From contig NZ_JAGTPK010000018.1 of assembly GCF_021147775.1 (NCBI RefSeq), positions 62,001 to 126,000 of the forward strand: a stretch of DNA of 64,000 nt. The letters are read 5' to 3'. The notes beneath the pieces were generated by a model that did not search any database, was not told the DNA's origin, and saw nothing but the letters and a program-made list of their open reading frames with translations. A program made the translations under genes and the position numbers. Source of the stretch: Pseudomonas californiensis. GTDB lineage: Bacteria > Pseudomonadota > Gammaproteobacteria > Pseudomonadales > Pseudomonadaceae. Positions 54,244-63,843 of this stretch are shown here, in pieces (the first letter of the stretch is position 1; each line of letters begins with the position of its first letter).

Positions 54244-54548
54244 ATGCTATCCCTCTCGAACACGGTCTGGCGGTTGCCGGGGTCCTGTTCTGCCTGGGTC
54301 TGGTCGGCCTGATGGTACGTCGCAACATTCTCTTCGTGTTGATGAGCCTGGAGATCATGATGAACGCATCTGCTCTGGCGTTCGTCGTAGCCGGAAGCCG
54401 TTGGGCGCAGCCGGATGGACAGGTCATGTTCATTCTGGTGATCAGCCTTGCAGCGGCCGAGGCCAGCATTGGCCTGGCGATTCTGATGCAACTGTATCGC
54501 CGCTTCCACACTCTCGATATTGATGCTGCCAGCGAGATGCGCGGATGA
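54240..54548 (+). CDS. nuoK: NADH-quinone oxidoreductase subunit K
   Basis: A 102-residue membrane subunit with three helices and the conserved Glu residues in [14 protein letters not shown] and [18 protein letters not shown], part of the proton path. ATGA overlaps join it to nuoJ and nuoL. Confidence 0.97.
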
Positions 54549-56398
54549 ATCTTCTCTTTCTGACTTTCGTATTCCCCCTCATCGGCTTTCTGCTGCTGTC
54601 GTTCTCTCGAGGACGCATCTCGGAAAACCTCGCGGCACTGATTGGCGTGGGCTCTATCGGGCTGTCGGCCATCGTGACGGCCTGGATCATCTGGCAATTC
54701 AATGTCGCCCCGCCGGAAGGCGGTCACTACACCCAGGTGCTATGGCGCTGGATGGATGTGGATGGCTTCCAGCCAAACTTCGCGCTGTATCTGGACGGCC
54801 TGTCCGTGACGATGCTGGGCGTGGTGGTAGGCGTTGGTTTCCTGATCCACCTGTTTGCGTCCTGGTACATGCGTGGTGAAGAGGGCTACTCGCGCTTCTT
54901 CTCCTACACCAACCTGTTCATTGCCAGCATGCTGTTCCTGATTCTGGGCGACAACCTGCTGTTCATCTACTTCGGTTGGGAAGGCGTGGGCCTGTGCAGT
55001 TACCTGTTGATCGGTTTCTATTACAGCAATCGCAACAACGGTAACGCTGCACTGAAAGCCTTCATCGTGACGCGCATTGGCGATGTGTTCATGGCCATCG
55101 GCCTGTTCATCCTGTTCCAGCAACTGGGCACATTGAATGTTCAGGAACTGCTGGTCCGCGCGCCTGAGCACTTCAAGGTCGGTGACTTCTGGATCGTGCT
55201 GGCAACCCTGATGCTACTGGGTGGCGCTGTCGGTAAATCCGCACAACTGCCGCTGCAAACCTGGCTGGCAGATGCCATGGCCGGTCCTACCCCGGTTTCG
55301 GCTCTGATCCACGCCGCTACCATGGTAACCGCAGGCGTTTACCTGATCGCCCGTACCCATGGGCTGTTCGCACTGGCTCCGGATATTCTGCATCTGGTCG
55401 GCATAGTCGGTGGTGTCACGCTGGTACTGGCAGGTTTCGCAGCACTGGTTCAGACCGACATCAAACGTATCCTCGCCTATTCGACCATGAGCCAGATCGG
55501 CTACATGTTCCTGGCGCTGGGCGTTGGTGCCTGGGAAGGCGCGATCTTCCACCTGATGACACATGCGTTCTTCAAGGCGCTGCTTTTCCTTGCATCGGGC
55601 GCCGTGATCGTCGCCTGCCATCACGAGCAGAACATCTTCAAGATGGGCGGCCTGTGGAAGAAGCTGCCACTGGCCTACGCCAGCTTCATCGTTGGTGGCG
55701 CCGCATTGTCGGCCCTGCCGCTGCTGACAGCCGGCTTCTACTCCAAGGACGAGATCCTCTGGGAAGCGTTCGCCAGTGGTAACAATGGCTTGCTCTACGC
55801 GGGCCTGGTTGGCGCATTCATGACATCGCTGTATACCTTCCGCCTGATTTTCATCGCGTTCCACGGTGAAGCCAAGACTGAGGCACACGCGGGTCACGGC
55901 ATCGCGCACTGGTTGCCGCTGTCGGTGCTGATCGTTCTGTCCACCTTCATCGGCGCAATGATCACCCCGCCGCTGGCCGGTGTATTGCCGCAAAGCGTCG
56001 GCCATGCCGGTGGAGAGGCCAAGCACAGCCTGGAAATCGCCTCTGGTGCCATCGCCCTGGCCGGTATCTTGCTCGCGGCTCTGCTGTTCCTTGGCAAGCG
56101 TCGCCTGGTGACGGCTATCGCCAACAGCGGCCCAGGCCGTTTTCTGTCGGCCTGGTGGTTCGCTGCCTGGGGCTTCGACTGGATCTACGACAAGCTGTTC
56201 GTCAAACCTTATCTGGCGATCAGTCACCTGCTGCGTAGCGATCCGTTCGACCGCACCATCGGCTTGATCCCACGTCTGGTCAAAGGCGGTCATGACACCA
56301 TGAGCCGTACCGAAACCGGTCAGTTGCGTTGGTATGCAGCCTCGATTGCCGCAGGTGCCGTTCTGGTACTCGGTGCCGTCGTTCTGGTTGCGATCTGA
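54545..56398 (+). CDS. nuoL: NADH-quinone oxidoreductase subunit L
   Basis: A 617-residue antiporter-like subunit with about 16 helices. The core shows [21 protein letters not shown], the Lys of [45 protein letters not shown] and [19 protein letters not shown]; the C-terminal end includes the amphipathic lateral helix. Pumps protons at the distal end of complex I. A 39-base gap leads to nuoM. Confidence 0.97.
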
Positions 56399-56437
56399 CA
56401 TGAACCTTGCGAATTTGCGAAAGGAATTGAGCCCGTC

Positions 56438-57970
56438 ATGATTCTGCCTTGGCTAATCCTGATCCCTTTTATCGGCGGCCTGCTGTGCTGGCTGTGTGAG
56501 CGCTTCGGCGCCACACTGCCGCGCTGGATTGCGCTGCTGACCATGACCCTCGAACTGGGCCTCGGCCTGTGGCTGTGGGCGACCGGCAACTTCGGTTACG
56601 CCCCTGTCCCTGGCGCCGATCCGACCTGGACCCTGGAATTCCACCACCCGTGGATCACCCGCTTCGGCATCGACGTGCACCTCGCACTGGACGGTCTGTC
56701 GCTGTTGATGATCCTGCTGACCGGCCTTCTCGGCGTGTTGTCGGTACTGTGCTCCTGGAAGGAAATTCAGCGCAAGGTGGGCTTCTTTCACCTTAACCTG
56801 ATGTGGATCCTGGGCGGTGTCGTTGGCGTTTTCCTGGCCATCGACCTGTTCATGTTCTTCTTCTTCTGGGAAATGATGCTGGTGCCGATGTACTTCCTCA
56901 TCGCGCTCTGGGGTCATAGCTCGGCGGACGGCAAGAAAACCCGTATCTATGCCGCAACCAAGTTTTTCATCTTCACTCAGGCCAGCGGTCTGATCATGCT
57001 GGTGGCGATTCTGGGTCTGGTACTAGTCAACTTCAACCAGACTGGCGTGATCACCTTTGCTTATGCCGATCTGTTGAAAACCAAGCTGGCACCGGGCACC
57101 GAATACATCCTGATGCTGGGCTTCTTCATCGCCTTCGCGGTGAAGCTGCCGGTCGTGCCGCTGCACTCATGGCTTCCCGATGCTCACGCTCAGGCGCCGA
57201 CGGCGGGTTCTGTCGATCTGGCCGGTATCCTGCTGAAAACCGCTGCTTACGGCCTGCTGCGCTTTGCCCTGCCACTGTTCCCCAATGCCTCGGCCGAGTT
57301 TGCACCGATTGCCATGACCCTGGGCCTGATCGGTATTTTCTACGGTGCATTCCTGGCGTTCGCGCAGACCGATATCAAACGCCTCATCGCGTTCTCCAGC
57401 GTGTCGCACATGGGCTTCGTGCTGATCGGTATCTATTCCGGCAGCCAGCAAGCCCTGCAAGGTGTTGTGGTTCAGATGCTGGCTCACGGTCTGTCCGCCG
57501 CTGCCCTGTTTATCCTCAGCGGCCAACTGTACGAGCGCCTGCACACTCGTGACATGCGCGAGATGGGCGGTTTGTGGTCACGCATTGCCTATCTGCCTGC
57601 CATCAGCCTGTTCTTCGCCGCTGCCTCTCTGGGGCTGCCAGGCACCGGCAACTTCGTGGGCGAGTTCCTGATCCTGCTGGGCAGCTTTGTCAGCTCACCA
57701 TGGGTTACGGCTATTGCCACATCAGGTCTGGTGTTCGGCTCTGTCTACTCGCTGATCATGATCCACCGCGCCTATTTCGGCCCATCGAAGTCCGATGAAA
57801 TCCTTAAAGGCATGGATGGACGCGAACTGATCATGGTGCTGGGCCTCGCGGTGTTGCTGATACTGCTCGGGGTTTTCCCGCAGCCGTTCCTCGATACGTC
57901 GGCCGCCACGATGCACGGTGTGCAGCAATGGCTAAGCACGGCCTTCACTCAACTCGCTTCGGCCCGGTAA
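56438..57970 (+). CDS. nuoM: NADH-quinone oxidoreductase subunit M
   Basis: A 510-residue antiporter-like subunit with 14 helices. FFFFWEMMLVPMYFLIALWG, the pumping Lys in AFAVKLPVVPLHSWLPDAHAQAPTAGSVDLAGILLKTAAYG and TDIKRLIAFSSVSHMGFVLIG are the family marks. AAAGGAA lies upstream of its start. nuoN follows after 7 bases. Confidence 0.97.
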   Translation: MILPWLILIPFIGGLLCWLCERFGATLPRWIALLTMTLELGLGLWLWATGNFGYAPVPGADPTWTLEFHHPWITRFGIDVHLALDGLSLLMILLTGLLGVLSVLCSWKEIQRKVGFFHLNLMWILGGVVGVFLAIDLFMFFFFWEMMLVPMYFLIALWGHSSADGKKTRIYAATKFFIFTQASGLIMLVAILGLVLVNFNQTGVITFAYADLLKTKLAPGTEYILMLGFFIAFAVKLPVVPLHSWLPDAHAQAPTAGSVDLAGILLKTAAYGLLRFALPLFPNASAEFAPIAMTLGLIGIFYGAFLAFAQTDIKRLIAFSSVSHMGFVLIGIYSGSQQALQGVVVQMLAHGLSAAALFILSGQLYERLHTRDMREMGGLWSRIAYLPAISLFFAAASLGLPGTGNFVGEFLILLGSFVSSPWVTAIATSGLVFGSVYSLIMIHRAYFGPSKSDEILKGMDGRELIMVLGLAVLLILLGVFPQPFLDTSAATMHGVQQWLSTAFTQLASAR

Positions 57971-57977
57971 GAGCGCT

Positions 57978-59447
57978 ATGGACCTGACGATTCAACACTT
58001 TATTGCGCTTGCCCCATTGCTGATCACCAGCCTTACCGTTGTTGTGGTAATGCTGGCGATCGCGTGGCGCGGCAATCACTCGCAAACGTTCCTGCTGTCG
58101 GTAGCAGGTCTCAACCTGGCGTTGCTGTCGATCTACCCCGCATTGAAAGTTGCACCACTGGTAGTCACCCCGCTGCTGCACATTGATAACTTCGCCTGTC
58201 TGTACATGGCGATCATCCTGGCCTCGACATTGGCCTGTGTGACCATGGCGCACGCTTATCTGGGTGACGACAAGGTTGGCTATCCTGGCAACCGCGAAGA
58301 GCTCTACCTGCTGATCATCCTGGCTGCTGCGGGTGGTCTGGTTCTGGTCAGCGCTCAGCATCTGGCAGGTTTGTTCATTGGTCTGGAGCTGCTTTCGGTG
58401 CCGGTCTACGGACTGGTTGCCTATGCGTTCTTCAACAAGCGCTCGCTGGAAGGTGGCATCAAGTACATGGTGCTGTCGGCAGCCGGCTCGGCGTTCCTGC
58501 TGTTCGGTATGGCGCTGCTCTATGCAGAAGCAGGTTCTCTCAGCTTCGACGGTATCGGCAAAGCTATTGCTGCTACCGGCATGCCGAGCCCGATTGCCAG
58601 CCTGGGTCTGGCGATGATGCTGGTCGGTCTGGCATTCAAGCTGTCGCTGGTGCCTTTCCACCTGTGGACTCCGGACGTCTACGAAGGCGCTCCGGCCCCG
58701 GTAGCGGCGTTCCTGGCCACGGCCAGCAAGGTTGCAGTGTTCGCCGTGCTGGTGCGTCTGTTCCAGATCTCTCCGGCTGCCAGCAGCGGTGTGCTGCATG
58801 ACGTTCTGGCGGTGATCGCTGTGGCGTCGATACTGGTCGGTAACCTGTTGGCACTGACTCAGACCAACCTCAAGCGCCTGCTGGGTTACTCCTCCATCGC
58901 ACACTTCGGTTATCTGATGATTGCACTGGTTGCCAGCAAAGGCATGGCGGTCGAGGCCATTGGCGTTTACCTGGCCACTTACGTCCTGACTTCGCTGGGT
59001 AGCTTTGGTGTGATTACCATGATGTCGTCGCCGTACAGCGGTCGCGATGCCGATGCAATGTTCGAATACCGTGGCCTGTTCTGGCGCCGCCCGTACCTGA
59101 CTGCGGTCATGACCCTGATGATGCTGTCGCTGGCGGGCATTCCACTCACTGCGGGCTTCATCGGCAAGTTCTACATGATCGCCACCGGCGTCGAGTCGCA
59201 GCTGTGGTGGCTGGTCGGAGCTTTGGTACTGGGCAGCGCCATCGGCCTGTTCTACTACCTGCGAGTGATGGTCACCATGTACTTGGTCGACGCCAAACTG
59301 CCGCGTCACGATGCAGCCATAAACTGGGCGCAACGTACTGGTGGCGTCATGCTGCTGGCCGTTGCGATCCTGACCTTCGTGCTGGGTGTCTACCCGCAAC
59401 CGCTGCTCGATCTGGTTGTGAATGCAGGCCTGCACATGGCGAGCTGA
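57978..59447 (+). CDS. nuoN: NADH-quinone oxidoreductase subunit N
   Basis: A 489-residue antiporter-like subunit, the last gene of the operon. Key segments: GLFIGLELLSVPVYGLVAYAF, AFKLSLVPFHLWTPDVYEGAPAPVAAFLATASKVAVFAVLVR and TNLKRLLGYSSIAHFGYLMIAL. A strong terminator closes the operon 13 bases after its stop. Confidence 0.97.
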   Translation: MDLTIQHFIALAPLLITSLTVVVVMLAIAWRGNHSQTFLLSVAGLNLALLSIYPALKVAPLVVTPLLHIDNFACLYMAIILASTLACVTMAHAYLGDDKVGYPGNREELYLLIILAAAGGLVLVSAQHLAGLFIGLELLSVPVYGLVAYAFFNKRSLEGGIKYMVLSAAGSAFLLFGMALLYAEAGSLSFDGIGKAIAATGMPSPIASLGLAMMLVGLAFKLSLVPFHLWTPDVYEGAPAPVAAFLATASKVAVFAVLVRLFQISPAASSGVLHDVLAVIAVASILVGNLLALTQTNLKRLLGYSSIAHFGYLMIALVASKGMAVEAIGVYLATYVLTSLGSFGVITMMSSPYSGRDADAMFEYRGLFWRRPYLTAVMTLMMLSLAGIPLTAGFIGKFYMIATGVESQLWWLVGALVLGSAIGLFYYLRVMVTMYLVDAKLPRHDAAINWAQRTGGVMLLAVAILTFVLGVYPQPLLDLVVNAGLHMAS

Positions 59448-59460
59448 ATGCCATGAAACG

Positions 59461-59491
59461 AAAAACCCTGCTCATGAGCAGGGTTTTTTTT
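59461..59491. terminator. Rho-independent terminator closing the nuo operon
   Basis: AAAAACCCTGCTC pairs with GAGCAGGGTTTTT around a 2-4 base loop, with eight T on the plus strand and five A on the other side; it can also serve the convergent permease gene. Confidence 0.93.
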
Positions 59492-59504
59492 GCCTCCGAT
59501 ATGC

Positions 59505-60569
59505 CTAGCCGGGCAACCTGACCGGCTTCTTGGCACTGGAGAACAGGCCCCATGTGGAAATGAACAACGCAGCGATCAGCGGCCCGATGACAAAACCATT
59601 CAGGCCGAACACAGCCATACCGCCCAAGGTAGAGATCAGAATCAGGTAGTCCGGCATCTTGGTGTCTTTGCCGACCAGAATCGGGCGCAGCACATTGTCC
59701 ACCAGCCCGATGACAAAGACACCGAACAAGGCCAGAACCACGCCCTGCCAGATCATGCCGCTGAGCAGGAAGTAGGTCGCTACCGGCGCCCAGACGATTC
59801 CGGCGCCAACCGCAGGCAGCAGCGAGAGGAACGCCATGACCACTGCCCAGAGCAGCGCACTCGGGATATCCAACGCCCAGAATATGAAGCCCCCCAGCGC
59901 GCCTTGCGTGACGGCCACGACGACGTTGCCTTTGACGGTTGCTCGCACCACACGGGTGAACTTGAGCTGCAGGCGACGCTTTTGCTGTTCAGCCAGCGGC
60001 ACAGCATTGCGTATCTTGCGAACCAGCTCATGTCCGTCCCGCAGAAAGAAATAGAGCAGGTAAAGCATGATGAAAAAGCTGATCACAAAATCGAAGGTAC
60101 CCTGACCGAAGCTGAACGCCTGAGTGGCCAGATATTGGCTGCCTTGCATGGCACCTTTGGCGATCTTGTCCCGAAGCCCGTCAAGATCTCCCATGCCCAT
60201 TCGATCAAGCATGGCCTGAGCCGAGTGTGGCAACAGATCCTTGAACTCCGCCAGATAGCCTGCGATATCGAGCTGTCCGGTTTCGACGTTCTTGTACAGC
60301 GTAGTGCCCTCCTGAACCAGCAGCGCACTGATGACAATCACAGGAAGAATTGCGATCACCAGGCAGATGATCAACGTACACAAGGACGTCAGGTTGCGTG
60401 AACGCCCGAAGCGGAGCAGAAGCTTGCGCTGCATAGGCGCGAAAATGATGCCGAGGATCACGGCCCAGAACACAGCACCATAGAACGGCAGCATGATCCA
60501 GATGAATGCAACGGTGACGAGCACCAATAGCAGTAGCAGAGTTTTGTATTGCTGAGCGGTTTCGTTCAT
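59505..60569 (-). CDS. AI-2E family (PerM-type) membrane permease
   Basis: A 354-residue polytopic protein of the AI-2 exporter / PerM family. N-terminal paired helices (TLLLLLVLVTVAFIWIMLPFYGAVFWAVILGIIFAP), an amphipathic middle, and the C-terminal GLVDNVLRPILVGKDTKMPDYLILISTLGGMAVFGLNGFVIGPLIAALFIS block, which is the family signature. Family members export autoinducer-2 or act as Na+/H+ antiporters; the substrate here is unknown. Convergent with nuoN and downstream of the chemoreceptor. Confidence 0.88.
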   Translation of the reverse strand: MNETAQQYKTLLLLLVLVTVAFIWIMLPFYGAVFWAVILGIIFAPMQRKLLLRFGRSRNLTSLCTLIICLVIAILPVIVISALLVQEGTTLYKNVETGQLDIAGYLAEFKDLLPHSAQAMLDRMGMGDLDGLRDKIAKGAMQGSQYLATQAFSFGQGTFDFVISFFIMLYLLYFFLRDGHELVRKIRNAVPLAEQQKRRLQLKFTRVVRATVKGNVVVAVTQGALGGFIFWALDIPSALLWAVVMAFLSLLPAVGAGIVWAPVATYFLLSGMIWQGVVLALFGVFVIGLVDNVLRPILVGKDTKMPDYLILISTLGGMAVFGLNGFVIGPLIAALFISTWGLFSSAKKPVRLPG

Positions 60570-60582
60570 GTCCAGTCCATGT

Positions 60583-60613
60583 CAGTAAACCGGGCATTGC
60601 GCCCGGCTTACTG
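60583..60613. repeat. Inverted repeat between the chemoreceptor and permease genes
   Basis: CAGTAAACCGGGC and GCCCGGCTTACTG pair over ATTGC with one mismatch. It lies downstream of the leftward chemoreceptor gene but has no T-run on either strand; a weak terminator or mRNA-stabilising hairpin. Confidence 0.5.
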
Positions 60614-60720
60614 CTTAGTCAGCGGGCAACCGTACGAGTGCCCTCTGTCTAAGGTTATCGGGCTCCCCGAAAGCTGCACGGCAACACAGCAACGAGGCGC
60701 CTTACGGTCATATGGGCGAT

Positions 60721-62400
60721 CTAGACCCGAAAGTGACCGATGAGCCCGCCCAGACGCGAACCCAGTTCGGCGAGGCTGCGGGACGTCTGTGCGCTCTGAC
60801 GCGTCTCGTCGGCCACGCTTTCGACCGCAGTAGCGATCTGGTGCACGCTGCGATTGATCTCCTCTGCAACTGCAGTCTGTTCTTCAGCAGCGCTGGCGAT
60901 CTGGGCGTTCATGGAGTTAATGGTCGCGATCAGCTCACCAATGGTTACCAGTGAAACGCCCGCATCGTTGGCTTGAGCAGAGGTTCCGTCGCCAGCCTCA
61001 CTTGATCGCCGCATCGCCGATACAGCCTCTTGAGTGCCATGCTGCAGGCGATCGATCATGCCCTGGATTTCCTGGGTACTGGTTTGTGTACGGCTGGCCA
61101 GAGCACGCACCTCATCCGCCACAACCGCAAACCCACGCCCCGCCTCGCCTGCTCTGGCGGCCTCGATCGCCGCGTTGAGGGCCAGCAGATTGGTTTGTTC
61201 GGCAATGGAGCGAATGACACCGAGAACGCTGACAATGGAGGAAACGTCCTGCTGCAGACTGTCGAGTGACGTACCGCTTTTACGGATGTCGTCCACGAGT
61301 GCATGAATCTGCCTGATGCTGCCGTCAACCACGCGTTTGGCCGCACGACCCTGTTCATCGGTTTGCTGGGCGGCAACAGAAGCACCCTGAGCGCTCTTGG
61401 CGACTTCCTGAGCAGCGGCAGACATTTCGTTGATGGCGGTTGCCACCTGATCGGTCTCGTGGCGCTGACGGTCCATGGCTTGCTCAGAACGCTGAGCTTG
61501 CGCCGACACCTCGCCGACGAGTCCATTCAACTGCCCGGTCATTTCGGTGACCTGGCGCACCAGCCCATGAATCTTGTCGACGAAACGGTTGAAAGAGCCT
61601 GCCAGCTCACCCAATTCATCGTCACTGGTGATTGCCAGACGCCGGGTAAGATCGCCCTCCCCGGCAGCAATATCATCAAGGTTATTTTTCATCAAACGCA
61701 GAGGACGCAACAGCGTACCCGTCAACAACAGGCCGATGACACTGATGATCAGCAGCACAAGCACGGTAATTCCGATAATGCTGTAAAGCATCTCCTGTAG
61801 ACGTGCCTCGACGTTCTGTCTGACCACCGCAACCTGCGCGTCAATGCCGTCCAGATTCACAGCCGAACCAACGACAAGGTCCCACTTGGGCAGATAATCG
61901 GTGTAGCCGATTTTGGGAACCGGCTCGGTTTTACCGGGCAGCGCCGATGAGTACATGACGTAGTGAGTGCCAGCCTTGCCGACAGCGACCAGCTCACGAT
62001 TGAGGTAAACGCCGTTGGGATCTTTAACCTCATTAAAGCTTTTGCCAAGCCCGTCAGGACTGGTACTTCTGAAGATACGCACGACCTGAGAGTCGTAACC
62101 AAACAGGTAGCCGTCCTTGCCATATGTGACTGCCGAGAGCAGCTTGATCGCGTTGGCGCGGGCGACCTCGTCGCCTGGCGCAGCAGCATCATAGAGCGGT
62201 TTGATCGCGGTCAGCGCGACCGCAACATAGTTCTGAAGGGTGGCCTTGGCTTCCGAGAGCAGGCGCGCTCGTGTGTCATCAACCTCCCGGTCAGCCTGCT
62301 GGTGGAGCATGAACACGGTAGTTGCGCTGATGACCAGCGCAAACATCAATACTGGCAAGACCGCCAGAGAGAGAACCTTGGCTTTCAGACTAAGACGCAT
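60721..62400 (-). CDS. Methyl-accepting chemotaxis protein with single Cache domain (sCache_2)
   Basis: A 559-residue chemoreceptor. TM1 (about 10-30); periplasmic sCache_2 domain (about 35-185) with the family motif YGKDGYLFGYDSQ and KIGYTDYLPKWDLVVGSAVNLD; TM2 (about 190-212); HAMP (213-265, LRPLRLMKNNLDDIAAGEGDLTRRL); methylation and signalling helices with the hairpin tip near EAGRGFAVVADEVRALA. sCache_2 receptors of pseudomonads sense small carboxylates, and a malate receptor sits next to nuo in P. aeruginosa; the ligand here is inference. No CheR-binding pentapeptide at the C-terminus (ends GLIGHFRV). A sigma-28-like promoter lies upstream. Confidence 0.93.
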   Translation of the reverse strand: MRLSLKAKVLSLAVLPVLMFALVISATTVFMLHQQADREVDDTRARLLSEAKATLQNYVAVALTAIKPLYDAAAPGDEVARANAIKLLSAVTYGKDGYLFGYDSQVVRIFRSTSPDGLGKSFNEVKDPNGVYLNRELVAVGKAGTHYVMYSSALPGKTEPVPKIGYTDYLPKWDLVVGSAVNLDGIDAQVAVVRQNVEARLQEMLYSIIGITVLVLLIISVIGLLLTGTLLRPLRLMKNNLDDIAAGEGDLTRRLAITSDDELGELAGSFNRFVDKIHGLVRQVTEMTGQLNGLVGEVSAQAQRSEQAMDRQRHETDQVATAINEMSAAAQEVAKSAQGASVAAQQTDEQGRAAKRVVDGSIRQIHALVDDIRKSGTSLDSLQQDVSSIVSVLGVIRSIAEQTNLLALNAAIEAARAGEAGRGFAVVADEVRALASRTQTSTQEIQGMIDRLQHGTQEAVSAMRRSSEAGDGTSAQANDAGVSLVTIGELIATINSMNAQIASAAEEQTAVAEEINRSVHQIATAVESVADETRQSAQTSRSLAELGSRLGGLIGHFRV

Positions 62401-62448
62401 AGGATTGGCCTTACGGTTATTTTTATAGAGTCATGGGTGCTCAATTGG

Positions 62449-62475
62449 CTATCGGCAGCACGCTCTGATAATTAA
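62449..62475 (-). promoter_or_regulatory. Sigma-28 (FliA) promoter of the chemoreceptor gene
   Basis: On the minus strand, TTAATTAT (62468-62475) - 11 bases - GCCGATAG (62449-62456). The -10 matches 7 of 8 bases of the FliA consensus GCCGATAA and the -35 matches 5 of 8 of TAAAGTTT, with exact spacing. The transcript would start roughly 40 bases before the ATG. Confidence 0.7.
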
Positions 62476-62520
62476 GCGTTGGCCAGCGCGATCACAGGAA
62501 AGGATCGAAAGAACGGCGTT

Positions 62521-63843
62521 TCAGGGCGCTGTACGCTCGGGTAGATCAATCCGTACGCGCAATCCATTCAACGGGCTGTCGAGCAGTTGCAACTGACCGC
62601 CCCACGCTTCGACGATGTCACGCACGATTCCCAGGCCCAGACCGTGGCCTGTAATCTGCTCATCGAGCCGAGCACCACGGCTGAACACCTCAGCACGACG
62701 ACCCTCCGGAATGCCCGGGCCATCATCATCGACAAACAGAGAGAAACCGCCGTTCTCATGCTTAATGCGCAGATGCACTTCGCTGTCAGCCCACTTGCAG
62801 GCGTTATCCAGAAGATTGCCCAGCAGTTCAAGAATATCCTCCCGATCCCAAGGCAGGTACATACCCGCTTGTACCTCATTGACCAGATCGAGATGAGCGC
62901 CATGGATCATCCCGAGCGTGGAAAACAGGCCAGGCAGCTCGGCGTCGCAATCAAAACGCGCGCCCGGCAGCGCATCTCCGGAAAGCCGCGCCCTATTGAG
63001 CTCACGCTCCAGACGCAGACGAATGTTTTCCAGCTGATCTTGCAGGGTTTTGCGCAAGGCCGGGTTGCTGTCCAGCTGTTCACTCAATGCCACACTGAGC
63101 AGGACTGCCAAAGGTGTTTTCAGAGCATGTCCCAGATTGCCAAGGGCGTTACGCGAACGCTTCAGGCTGTCTTCGGTGTGCGCAAGCAAGTGGTTGATCT
63201 GCGCGACAAGAGGTTCCAGCTCAAGCGGCACCTGATCGTCAAGTTGTGAGCGCTGACCTTGTTGCAATTGTGAAATCTGCTCACGGACCGTTTCCAGTGG
63301 TCGCAGCGCGCGTCGGACCGTGACGCGCTGTAGAGACAGAACCAGAATGAGCGCGGCCAACCCGAGGCCCAGACCTATCTGCTGCATCCGTCGAAAGCTC
63401 GCCCTGACAGGTGTGTAATCCTGAGCAACGATGATAGATATCTGTTTACCGAACTTGCGGTACTCCGCTTTCAGCAGCAGCAGCGACTGACCCGTCTGAC
63501 CCAGCTCAAGATTGGCATGCAGCCCTGGCGTACTGGACTCGGGCAACTCAAAGTCCCAGAGCGAACGAGACCGCCAATGCCCTTGAGGGAAATCAATGCG
63601 AAAGTAATGGCCTGACAGCGGGCGCTGGTAGACACCCGACAAGCGATGCTCGTCCAGCTGTAGCCCGGCTGGCCCCCGAACCAGAGCAACCAGGAGGTTT
63701 TCGCTTTCGTTGCGCAGACCAGACTCAAGATAACGCTGCAGGCCCAACTCGAAAAGCCACAAGCTCGTCTGCGCCATCACCAGGCCAACGACTATCATTA
63801 CGGCAATCAGGCCCAGGCTCAGACGTCGCTGTATTGATCTCAA
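62521..63843 (-). CDS. Two-component sensor histidine kinase (PhoQ/CarS-like)
   Basis: A 440-residue inner-membrane kinase. TM1 (about 10-32), a periplasmic sensor of about 120 residues (SGHYFRIDFPQGHWRSRSLWDFELP), TM2 (about 152-170), HAMP (170-225), the phosphoacceptor motif NLGHALKTPLAVLLSVAL (His near 240) and the ATP-binding G boxes (NLLDNACKWA, VDDDGPGIPEG, GHGLGLGIVRDIV). Start is TTG at 63843, overlapping the regulator's stop (TTGA); no ATG fits the membrane-anchor start. HxLKTPL kinases include PhoQ and CarS/BqsS; in P. aeruginosa carSR lies just beyond nuo, making a CarS-like cation sensor plausible, but this is inference. Confidence 0.9.
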   Translation of the reverse strand: MRSIQRRLSLGLIAVMIVVGLVMAQTSLWLFELGLQRYLESGLRNESENLLVALVRGPAGLQLDEHRLSGVYQRPLSGHYFRIDFPQGHWRSRSLWDFELPESSTPGLHANLELGQTGQSLLLLKAEYRKFGKQISIIVAQDYTPVRASFRRMQQIGLGLGLAALILVLSLQRVTVRRALRPLETVREQISQLQQGQRSQLDDQVPLELEPLVAQINHLLAHTEDSLKRSRNALGNLGHALKTPLAVLLSVALSEQLDSNPALRKTLQDQLENIRLRLERELNRARLSGDALPGARFDCDAELPGLFSTLGMIHGAHLDLVNEVQAGMYLPWDREDILELLGNLLDNACKWADSEVHLRIKHENGGFSLFVDDDGPGIPEGRRAEVFSRGARLDEQITGHGLGLGIVRDIVEAWGGQLQLLDSPLNGLRVRIDLPERTAP

